Shown piece by piece: positions 6,001-11,173 of a DNA stretch of 11,173 nt (position 1 is its first letter; each line of letters opens with the position of its first letter). The stretch covers positions 1-11,173 of the forward strand of contig JASMAJ010000015.1 of NCBI GenBank assembly GCA_030754395.1, written 5' to 3'. Both the position numbers and the translations under genes were made by a program. The notes below the pieces were generated by a model that was not told the DNA's origin, made no database searches, and worked only from the letters and a program-made list of their open reading frames with translations. The stretch is from Candidatus Thalassarchaeaceae archaeon (GTDB taxonomy: Archaea; Thermoplasmatota; Poseidoniia; Poseidoniales; Thalassarchaeaceae).

Positions 6001-7878
6001 CAAATAGTCATAGTTTGGTTCACTTGATACGGACCAATCAAATGACATTGTTCCATCATTCAATGCACCCTGATACTCAATAGAAGAATGTTGATTGTCA
6101 GAAATATTACCTGACTCGGCGGAATATAATCCATCAATCACAGTATTATTCTGCACAGCCCAACTTACAGCACCATTAGTATTCCAAGTAGCGGTAAGTG
6201 CGCCGTTCTCAAAGTCTCCATGAAGATCTGCGAGTTCCTCAGTAGGATAGTAAAATAGTTCGCCGCCCGCATCAGTAGATTGGACGCTTGTTCCATCACA
6301 ATTTCTTGCTTGAATACCAACCAGTGATGTGTCAGGACAATGTGCTAGATCCATCATGTGGTGTCGCACATGGGTATCATTGAACGCAATCGTATTTGTT
6401 CCGTATGACAATGTTCCTGCAATAGGTACTGGCGTCACTCCGGCTTCGAGACATGCTTGATGAGATTCATTGATGCTCAGATAATCATCGGCTTCAAGTG
6501 AAGGAGAGCCGCCAAAGGGGCCTTCGTCAGATACAGGAATTACCAACTTGGTGGCGTTTGGATTCCAGACGTGGTCAGCCGCCGTTGCAGGGTTTCCTGG
6601 CATTGAACCGCTAGAATCTCTCCAAGACAAACAAGCCCAAGTGGAACCGGGACCCCACATTTCAGAATTATAGCTATTATCTAAGGGAAGTGAAAGACTA
6701 GACCCATTGTACACCACCTCAGTAAGTGGTCGAATTCCGCCTGAATTATCTGTACTATTTATTCCAAGTGCTGTACTCCTAGGTCCATTTGAGCCATCGT
6801 CACCAATACTTACTGCATTAGCACAATTTGTTTGGGAATTCGCCTCCCCCATATTTCCACTCAATGTGTATAATGTCTCAAGAACGGTTATATTAGCAGA
6901 TTCAATCATTGGCTTAATTCCAGCAAAATTCTCACCAGTAGTTAGAGTCCCTCCATAGAAAATAGCACACATATCTGTCCACTCTGTAGTCATAGATCCT
7001 GATGAGTCAAGAAGTCCAACATACTCGACCATTGAGCCACGTGTATCTTCCCAGACGATGACAGCAGTGTTGTTTGCACCGATACTAATTGCGGGGTTGC
7101 CTCGATGGCCGAGAGCTGGTGTAACTAATGTGTTGTTAATCAGGACTTGAAAACCATTATTGGAACTCTCAAACAACATACAATAGTAGACTAATGGGCT
7201 ATTGAAGAATGCACCCTGTGGGTCGTAAGAATCAACCCAGACTATGTGTACTGCATCGAATGAATCAACTGCAATATCTGGATCTGACCTAGTTCCTGAG
7301 CCACTAGCAATAGTGTAAGAAGTCACGGTCATGTTTGCTATATCACCGGATGAACCGTCCAAATCATCTGCTGAAGGATCTAAGATTGTATAGAGAATCT
7401 CTGTGTTAGTAACTTCCCAGACAATGTGAGCTCGACCTGTTGAATCGATGACCATTGAAGGTGCAGAAAGTGATGTTGAACTGTTTCCGCCCACTTGGGT
7501 ATTAGAAATCAAGACAGTGTCAATATTGGGAGAAATCTGAATTAGAGCATATTGTAGGAGCGGGGTACTTGTGTTTTGAATCCAAACCAGATGAATTCTG
7601 TTTGAGTCATCCACGACTCCCATCACATCAATTGGATTATTTGCATTTAGGTTTGATAACAAGGTCTGGGCATCGGAATCGCTAATCGTTCCATTCGCTG
7701 TAAATCTCTCCTCTGAGGAAGATTCCAATTGAGTATTTTCAACATGTATCGAAGGCATTGCCAACGATGTAAGCATTAGTACAACAAGAGTAATTGCAAG
7801 TTGTCCTTTTTGTGCATTTTTTTGCTTCTGATGACTGATGTTTGAGTTGAGGGTAGTCAAGGTGCGGCCGCGAACCAT
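3004..7878 (-). CDS. Giant secreted, membrane-anchored surface protein with TSP3 repeats
   Basis: The 1624-residue protein has a basic N-region and a hydrophobic signal segment (about 27-41, LAITLVVLMLTSLAM), then a very long ectodomain. Propeller-like repeats with an iHivWvd core occur near residues 95, 150, 210, 272, 801 and 876. A MAM-like jelly-roll spans about 555-687 (DFENG..., SFDWSVSSE, YYKDGSVSLGNDSAWIDNV). Ten aspartate-rich thrombospondin type 3 units occupy about 1111-1508, each with a cysteine pair. One transmembrane helix follows (about 1524-1541, PILITIMASIVVLILVGG) with a stop-transfer ARRRFR. A cytoplasmic tail of about 75 residues ends in a UBA-like segment. It is probably a calcium-stabilised cell-surface adhesin or receptor held by its C-terminus. 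The start is the only ATG that keeps the signal segment, and it lies about 55 bases downstream of a BRE/TATA promoter, without a clear Shine-Dalgarno. Exact function is unknown. Confidence 0.9.
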   Translation of the reverse strand: MVRGRTLTTLNSNISHQKQKNAQKGQLAITLVVLMLTSLAMPSIHVENTQLESSSEERFTANGTISDSDAQTLLSNLNANNPIDVMGVVDDSNRIHLVWIQNTSTPLLQYALIQISPNIDTVLISNTQVGGNSSTSLSAPSMVIDSTGRAHIVWEVTNTEILYTILDPSADDLDGSSGDIANMTVTSYTIASGSGTRSDPDIAVDSFDAVHIVWVDSYDPQGAFFNSPLVYYCMLFESSNNGFQVLINNTLVTPALGHRGNPAISIGANNTAVIVWEDTRGSMVEYVGLLDSSGSMTTEWTDMCAIFYGGTLTTGENFAGIKPMIESANITVLETLYTLSGNMGEANSQTNCANAVSIGDDGSNGPRSTALGINSTDNSGGIRPLTEVVYNGSSLSLPLDNSYNSEMWGPGSTWACLSWRDSSGSMPGNPATAADHVWNPNATKLVIPVSDEGPFGGSPSLEADDYLSINESHQACLEAGVTPVPIAGTLSYGTNTIAFNDTHVRHHMMDLAHCPDTSLVGIQARNCDGTSVQSTDAGGELFYYPTEELADLHGDFENGALTATWNTNGAVSWAVQNNTVIDGLYSAESGNISDNQHSSIEYQGALNDGTMSFDWSVSSEPNYDYLLFCVDNPTCSPSSFTAAWSGESNGTYSAAVQTGYHTYTWKYYKDGSVSLGNDSAWIDNVQLPISSYTDEMNQMVDSIINLTTGSGATNTFLTVLNPYSILSNPRSTWSTGDSAHTIDDETGQYLEDLGPDVDWYWREDGSGWDTVGHFVLVNDTRLTKGHTWALNPDVNVDDDGNIHVVWIDGRDQFPSKSGPSQLHYMQIDPTRGGVLDGEAYGLNLDETVVVRDTAIPQSNLVWGANPRVDFDRDDSIHITWFETQEGSEENTGVVELRWTRIQSPILNGFDELPLNRYLTQSYSIVNTKTITSNNQNLMGIFGSEYSASAQPIVKFDWPERTIAWTANDCTSPDSQVNKWDVCLWSEDMFDMSLQLAPGESGYVTMQPDSYEVIELNLQGISIPGGDDIVTISTESIPDYWDIDVGFDSAVLPSTTLIEGETKDVILRIRSPSLHLVNEDQSFDIALIVQSTTDVYANTVEAIHINLINNNDWNDDDQDGVADENDQCHFGESNWDSNTMTDFDGDGCRDSSEDFDDDNDGVLDEFDECPLGVSNSALNDADGDGCDDLIEDTDNDGDGIPNHIDNCPNGAQYWTSFSTDYDGDGCRDPDEDNNDDNDPFLDVNDECPTGVIGWTDVTFDHDLDGCHDLEEDTDDDSDGVLDTEDLCPIGLLDWISDESTDYDGDGCNDLMEDNDLDNDGVEDLLDLCATGESGWQSGIITDWDSDGCHDLKEDNDDDGDGYLDIEDLCPRSPTSVFSDVDADGCDDWSEDRDLDNDGIETSEDNCENNPISVGWVSSLSSDRDQDGCKDSTEDDDDDGDNVLDSEDACPMSIRLTLDHDSDGCMDEFDLDDDNDGILDNYDHCIHGAIGWTSSKETDIDADGCLDAVEDKSLPRGIIETIQNSPILITIMASIVVLILVGGSIQARRRFRNSEPIEARNWEETSSLEDSEVGVWGVKTKPIDVPNKTTDSTEEHVQNLIESGYSPEVARAIVASESALRGTSGE
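3037..3114 (-). other. UBA-like helical segment in the cytoplasmic tail
   Basis: Residues 1589-1614 read DSTEEHVQNLIESGYSPEVA followed by RAIVAS. The pattern is an acidic start, a helix with an L at its end, an SGY turn where UBA domains have MGF/MGY, then a second helix S-x-E-x-A-x-x-A-I/L. The third helix is short or missing. The assignment rests on pattern only. Confidence 0.45.
3256..3309 (-). other. Single C-terminal transmembrane helix
   Basis: Residues 1524-1541 (PILITIMASIVVLILVGG) are uninterrupted hydrophobic. They are followed by ARRRFR, a positive stop-transfer cluster that predicts a cytoplasmic C-terminus. With the N-terminal signal segment this gives a type I topology. Confidence 0.8.
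3355..4548 (-). repeat. Ten tandem thrombospondin type 3 (aspartate-rich) repeats
   Basis: Residues about 1111-1508 hold ten units of roughly 35-42 residues with the pattern D-x-D-x-DGC-x-D...DxDnDGvxDxxDxC. Cysteine pairs are C1127/C1147, C1168/C1185, C1206/C1225, C1246/C1265, C1286/C1306, C1327/C1347, C1368/C1384, C1405/C1427, C1448/C1463 and C1483/C1503. Several units carry a tryptophan between the pair (GW or YW). TSP3 units bind calcium and form stiff stalks. DNA copies are diverged, so the array is not a recent expansion. Confidence 0.85.
5818..6216 (-). other. MAM-like / concanavalin-type jelly-roll domain
   Basis: Residues about 555-687 run from DFENGALTATW through a G-x-x-S-A-x-S-G-x-I-S-D-x-Q-H-S motif, SFDWSVSSEPNYDYLLF, and a tail TYTWKYYKDGSVSLGNDSAW. 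This resembles the MAM-like beta-sandwich found in many large secreted prokaryotic proteins. Such domains often bind carbohydrate or other proteins; the ligand here is unknown. Confidence 0.55.
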
Positions 7879-7914
7879 AGACGGTCAGAGGCTTAATTGA
7901 CCATAGAGGGGTGG

Positions 7915-7928
7915 CCGGACAGGTCCGG
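7915..7928. promoter_or_regulatory. Perfect 14-bp dyad downstream of the TATA box
   Basis: CCGGAC-AG-GTCCGG has perfect 6-bp arms and a 2-base spacer. It sits three bases downstream of the TATA box and upstream of the predicted transcription start of the surface protein gene, where a bound protein would block polymerase. It is a candidate operator. A chance GC-rich palindrome is possible. Confidence 0.45.
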
Positions 7929-7930
7929 AA

Positions 7931-7943
7931 TAGTATAATTTCG
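7931..7943 (-). promoter_or_regulatory. BRE/TATA promoter of the surface protein gene
   Basis: On the minus strand the sequence reads CGAAATTATACTA. CGAAA fits an archaeal TFB-recognition element and TTATACTA fits a TATA box. The usual spacing predicts transcription starting near 7908-7911, leaving a leader of about 30 bases before the ATG at 7878. Confidence 0.6.
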
Positions 7944-7973
7944 GCTCATTTTGAAAGAAGGCTGAAATCATTT

Positions 7974-9626
7974 TCACAACTGCTTCTTTTGCTTATGTCG
8001 GATATATTCTGTATAGTTCCCCGGCCATATCCACAAACTACCGTCACCCGGTAATTCCCAGATGGTGTCACAGACTTTGTCGAGGAACCATCTGTCGTGA
8101 GAGACTGTAATTATACTGCCCTCATATTCCTGTAGTGTCTCCTCAAGTGCTTCCTTTGCGTCGGTATCTAGATGGTTAGTGGGCTCATCGAGGAGAAGGA
8201 GATTATTATCCTCAAGTAACAATTTCAGCATAGCAATTCTAGCTCTTTCTCCACCACTCAATTTACTTAGTTTGGTTTCTACCATTTCTGAAGTGAACTG
8301 GAAGCGACCAAGTAGAGCGCGAATATCACCATAATCCATCCTCGGTTTCAGGGCTCTAACCTGCTCAACGGGCGTCAAATCGAAGTTGAGAGAGCGGTGG
8401 TCTTGATGGAAATACCCTATCTCAACTCCGGGCTTGACATCAATTGTCCCCGAATCAAGTTCTAATTCTCCATTGATAATTCGCAATAAACTGGTTTTTC
8501 CAGCACCATTAGGACCTACAATTCCTATTTTCTGAGCTCGAGAAACGCCTACTTCCAACCCATCAATAATTGGTCGTGGCAACCCTTCGAAAGTAAGGGT
8601 TGCATTATGAAAATCAAGTACTTCAAGACTACTCTTCTCAGTTGATTTGAGACTGAAATGAAGTCCCCGACGTTGGCGAGGTTTGAGTGATTTCAACCAA
8701 CGAAGCTCTCGTTGTGAACGCATCAACATGAAGTGCTTCTGAGATATTGATTTGTCGTATTTATTTGCACGCTTCATAGCAGCCATTGCACCCTGTAAAC
8801 GCTTGACTTCTTTCGCAGTCTTGTCGATGCGATCGGCAAGAGTTTGCAAGAACAGTTCTTTCTGTTGCATGAAAGACGAATAGTTGCCTGGATATCCCTT
8901 AGAGTGTGAATCTTGAATTTCTACGACTGCATTGCAAACCCGGTCTAGGAAATATCGATCGTGGCTTACAATCAATAGAGCCCCCTGGAACGTGATTAGG
9001 AATCTTTCAAGCCAATCTAAAGTAGCCAAATCTAGATGGTTCGTGGGTTCATCGAGGAAGAACACATCGATTTCAGATAAACCTACTAATTGACGAGCAA
9101 GGGCAACTTTGGCTCGCTCCCCCCCAGAAAGATCTGCAAGAGACATGTCAAGGGGGTGATGAGCCAAATCTAGGGCTTTGAGAATCTCTTGAGCATGGCT
9201 TGCAACATTTGTACCGCCACTTCGAGCCATCATTGCTTGAAGTTCCTGATATCTTTCCATGTCGCCTTGCCACTCACCCTCATAGAATGAAGGTTCAGCC
9301 ATTTTAGCTTCAAGAATTGTAATCTCGTCTTCTAATTCCTGAAATTGACGGCCTCGTCTATTGAGTTCTTGCTCAAGAGTAGCGTCTTCATCTATATCTC
9401 GCACTTGAGTAAGGAATGCAAGACGCAGGCCTGGTGCGAAAGTGATGTCTCCTATGTCTTGATCTTGATTGGAAATTGTCCGAAGCAATGTGGTTTTTCC
9501 AGCCCCATTATGGCCCACTACTCCAATGCGGTCACCCTCATCAATTCGAAGGTTAACGCCTTCCAAAACCTTGACTGGACCGAAGGAACGGTGCACGTCC
9601 TCGATCCGGATGAGCTCGCGCGCCAT
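7974..9626 (-). CDS. ABC-F family ATPase (translation factor-like)
   Basis: The 550-residue protein carries two ABC ATPase cassettes and no membrane segment, which defines ABC-F. Cassette 1 has Walker A GHNGAGKT (38-45), signature LSGGER (166-171), Walker B with DEPTNHLD (192-199) and H-loop SHD (221-223). Cassette 2 has GPNGAGKT (371-378), LSGGER (456-461), DEPTNHLD (480-487) and SHD (509-511). Both catalytic glutamates (E193, E481) are present. The charged helical linker (about 245-335) corresponds to the P-site tRNA interaction motif of ribosomal ABC-F proteins. ABC-F proteins bind the ribosomal E site to relieve stalled states or give antibiotic resistance; which applies here cannot be told. 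The ATG at 9626 is preceded, 10 bases upstream, by a run of six G that may serve as ribosome binding site. It follows metK by 37 bp and is probably cotranscribed. Confidence 0.92.
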   Translation of the reverse strand: MARELIRIEDVHRSFGPVKVLEGVNLRIDEGDRIGVVGHNGAGKTTLLRTISNQDQDIGDITFAPGLRLAFLTQVRDIDEDATLEQELNRRGRQFQELEDEITILEAKMAEPSFYEGEWQGDMERYQELQAMMARSGGTNVASHAQEILKALDLAHHPLDMSLADLSGGERAKVALARQLVGLSEIDVFFLDEPTNHLDLATLDWLERFLITFQGALLIVSHDRYFLDRVCNAVVEIQDSHSKGYPGNYSSFMQQKELFLQTLADRIDKTAKEVKRLQGAMAAMKRANKYDKSISQKHFMLMRSQRELRWLKSLKPRQRRGLHFSLKSTEKSSLEVLDFHNATLTFEGLPRPIIDGLEVGVSRAQKIGIVGPNGAGKTSLLRIINGELELDSGTIDVKPGVEIGYFHQDHRSLNFDLTPVEQVRALKPRMDYGDIRALLGRFQFTSEMVETKLSKLSGGERARIAMLKLLLEDNNLLLLDEPTNHLDTDAKEALEETLQEYEGSIITVSHDRWFLDKVCDTIWELPGDGSLWIWPGNYTEYIRHKQKKQL

Positions 9627-9663
9627 GTTTGCCCGGCCCCCCTAGTCTTGATGTGCTCATCGG

Positions 9664-10902
9664 TTAGAGACATAGCGCTTGTAGTCGCTTCTCGTCTAAT
9701 TGTTCCCATTCGAAGTGACCCTCTTCTGTCGGAGGGCGCCCGAAGTGCCCGCCGGCTGCAGTTGCAGAGTATAGTGGCCTGTGTAATTTCAAATCGCGAG
9801 TGATTGCTGCGGGACGGAAATCGAAGACTTTTGCAACTCGCTCAGTTAATTCCGAATCACTAATTACTCCTGTTCCAAAGGTTTCAACTCGAAGACTGAC
9901 TGGTTGGGCGACTCCGATTACGTAAGCAACTTGAATCTCACATCGTGAAGCCAATTCGGCTGCCACCACGTGTTTAGCCGCCCAACGCGTGTAGTATGTA
10001 GCAGAACGATCTACCTTGGTTGGGTCCTTTCCACTGAAAGCCCCACCCCCGTGACGAGCCACTCCTCCATATGTATCGGCGACTATTTTGCGTCCGGTAA
10101 TTCCCGCATCCGCGTATGGGCCACCAGGGTCTGCAAAACGTCCTGTTCCGTTGACGACTAAGCGATAATCAGTAGGCAACCAATGAGCGGGGATTGCGTG
10201 TTCAACGACTTGACTCTTGATTGTCTCGAAGATGTGTTGTTGCTCGGCATTAATATCGCCATCAAATCTGTCTTTGAGAGCATCATCGTGCTGAACCGCA
10301 ACGACAACCGTGTGAACATGACTAGGATTGCCGGCGGCATCATATTCGACAGTGACCTGACTCTTACCATCTGGGCGAATCCAATCAATCTCACCACTGG
10401 CGACAATCATGTCAAGACGGCGGCAAATTCGCTGTGCTAATGCTGCGGATAATGGAAAATATCGGCCATGTAATTGGCCGCCAACTTCAGTTTCAGTACA
10501 AGCATAACCGAACATCATTCCTTGATCACCTGCACCTACATCATCGAGAGAGGCACCATCCACTCCTTGAGCAATATTTGCTGACTGAGTGGTTATGTGA
10601 ACTGCAACTTGACAAAATTCACTAGAAGTTGCATCCATTCCAATTGAATGATTATTGTAGCCGATTTTTGCAGCGGTATTTCGGGCTATTGATTCGTAAT
10701 CTGGTGCTTCACCATCTATGGTTACTTCGCCCGCCAAAATAATGACTGCAGTTTCTCTCATCCCCTTGACTAATGTCTCAACAGCGACTCTTGCCTTTGA
10801 GTCAATTTTCAAGCACGCATCGACAATCGCATCAGAGATTGCATCACACACTTTGTCAGGATGTCCAGCACATACCGACTCAGAGGTGAAGAGTGTAGCC
10901 AT
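9664..10902 (-). CDS. metK: S-adenosylmethionine synthetase, bacterial type
   Basis: This makes S-adenosylmethionine from methionine and ATP. The 412-residue protein has the hallmarks of the bacterial/eukaryotic MAT family: ESVCAGHPDK at the N-terminus (H14, D16, K17 at the active site), GAGDQGMMFGY (123-133), and GGGAFSGKDPTKVDRS (285-300) with the P-loop-like phosphate site. It starts MATLFTSESV from an ATG at 10902, which aligns with the usual family start. It is somewhat longer than E. coli MetK (384 residues). The extra length seems to lie in the middle and in the C-terminal extension after about residue 395. Most archaea instead use a distinct archaeal MAT, so this copy suggests ancient transfer from bacteria. 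The gene starts divergently from the Pcc1-like gene and leads into the ABC-F gene. Confidence 0.95.
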   Translation of the reverse strand: MATLFTSESVCAGHPDKVCDAISDAIVDACLKIDSKARVAVETLVKGMRETAVIILAGEVTIDGEAPDYESIARNTAAKIGYNNHSIGMDATSSEFCQVAVHITTQSANIAQGVDGASLDDVGAGDQGMMFGYACTETEVGGQLHGRYFPLSAALAQRICRRLDMIVASGEIDWIRPDGKSQVTVEYDAAGNPSHVHTVVVAVQHDDALKDRFDGDINAEQQHIFETIKSQVVEHAIPAHWLPTDYRLVVNGTGRFADPGGPYADAGITGRKIVADTYGGVARHGGGAFSGKDPTKVDRSATYYTRWAAKHVVAAELASRCEIQVAYVIGVAQPVSLRVETFGTGVISDSELTERVAKVFDFRPAAITRDLKLHRPLYSATAAGGHFGRPPTEEGHFEWEQLDEKRLQALCL

Positions 10903-10998
10903 GGCTTTCCGGTCGCCCTACCCTACATAGGGTTTGACTGAACTGAATATCTCATTAATCACCGCAGCAGCGATATTCAAGCAGGTGTTGCGCAGAGC
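10903..10998. other. Divergent intergenic region between metK and the Pcc1-like gene
   Basis: These 96 bp must serve both genes. A weak TATA-like ATTAAT lies at 10954-10959 and could serve metK on the minus strand, predicting a start near 10930. GAATATC near 10945 could serve the rightward gene. Neither has a strong BRE, so promoter calls are tentative. Confidence 0.35.
10921..10932. promoter_or_regulatory. Perfect 12-bp dyad upstream of metK
   Basis: CCCTA-CA-TAGGG is a perfect inverted repeat 19-30 bases upstream of the metK ATG, preceded by another CCCTA on the plus strand. It falls near the transcription start predicted from the weak TATA at 10954-10959, so it may be a regulatory site. 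The short length makes chance possible. Confidence 0.3.
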
Positions 10999-11173
10999 AT
11001 GGCAACTGTCGAGACCGAGATTGTCTGGGTCGGAGATATTGACCGAGCTGAGGCTCTTTTTGCAGCAATTTCTCCCGATGATCCAGAAACTTTTGAGGCT
11101 GAAATCCAAGGAAATTGCGATGGTACTGCAGATTTGAAAATAATCGTCAAAGGAGAAAATCTACGCTCTGTAC
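10999..11173 (+). CDS. Pcc1-like KEOPS subunit, partial (5' end)
   Basis: The frame from the ATG at 10999 is open to the window end, giving 58 residues. It reads MATVETEIVWVGDIDRAEAL, then FAAISPDDPETFEA, and ends near LKIIVKGENLRSV. This matches the small Pcc1/CTAG fold: a beta-strand, a helix with A-x-x-x-x-x-A-I-x-P-D, then strands with an IxVKxxxLRS ending. Pcc1 is the dimerising subunit of KEOPS, which makes t6A at tRNA position 37 together with Kae1, Bud32 and Cgi121. The frame is open upstream only to a TGA at 10939-10941 and contains no earlier ATG. An AGGTG lies 10 to 15 bases upstream of the start. It diverges from metK. The C-terminal third of the protein is outside the window, so the call rests on the first two-thirds. 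Confidence 0.65.
   Translation, partial: MATVETEIVWVGDIDRAEALFAAISPDDPETFEAEIQGNCDGTADLKIIVKGENLRSV

Noticed and set aside
7963..7976. Small hairpin TGAAA-TCAT-TTTCA at the ABC-F stop codon as a terminator
   Set aside because: The stem is only five A/T-rich pairs and is followed by a mixed pyrimidine stretch rather than a clear T run, so it is too weak to call.
9345..9803. 152-residue plus-strand open frame across the ABC-F/metK junction
   Set aside because: It is antisense to two well-supported genes and resembles no family.
10934..11137. 67-residue plus-strand frame at the right edge
   Set aside because: It overlaps the Pcc1-like frame starting at 10999, which has a recognisable fold pattern, whereas this frame does not.

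Overview
The window most likely comes from an archaeon, probably a marine planktonic euryarchaeon of the Marine Group II/III (Poseidoniia) type. The evidence is the gene mix: an NreA-type repair protein with a PCNA-binding tail, a Bat-type helix-turn-helix regulator, a Pcc1-like KEOPS subunit, and a very large secreted, membrane-anchored protein with thrombospondin type 3 repeats. Beside these sit a bacterial-type S-adenosylmethionine synthetase and an ABC-F ATPase. One clear BRE/TATA-type promoter supports the archaeal call. The lineage is inferred from gene content, because no rRNA or tRNA gene is present.

Layout. Positions 1-480 (+) hold the 3' end of an unrecognised polytopic membrane protein. 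It converges, with a 2-base gap, on a small zinc-ribbon protein (483-905, -). That gene diverges from nreA (1007-2251, +) across about 100 bp. The nreA 3' end overlaps by 9 bp the end of a Bat-type HTH regulator (2243-2896, -). Upstream of the regulator, on the same strand, lies a 1624-residue surface protein (3004-7878, -) with its own BRE/TATA promoter and a perfect dyad near the predicted transcription start. Further upstream is a probable two-gene unit, metK then an ABC-F protein (10902 down to 7974, -, 37-bp gap). A divergent gene at the right edge (10999 onward, +) begins a Pcc1-like protein.

Function. The right half carries housekeeping genes for SAM synthesis, translation support by ABC-F, and tRNA t6A modification by KEOPS. 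The middle is an envelope module: a large ectodomain with propeller-like repeats, a MAM-like jelly-roll and ten calcium-binding-type TSP3 units, followed by one transmembrane helix and a short cytoplasmic tail that resembles a UBA fold. The regulator next to it could respond to the same conditions, but that is only an inference from position.

Coding density is very high. All gaps are about 100 bp or less. I saw no RNA gene, CRISPR array, insertion sequence or integrase. I did not find a complete undescribed system. The strongest leads are the UBA-like tail on the surface protein and the dyads close to three likely promoters.
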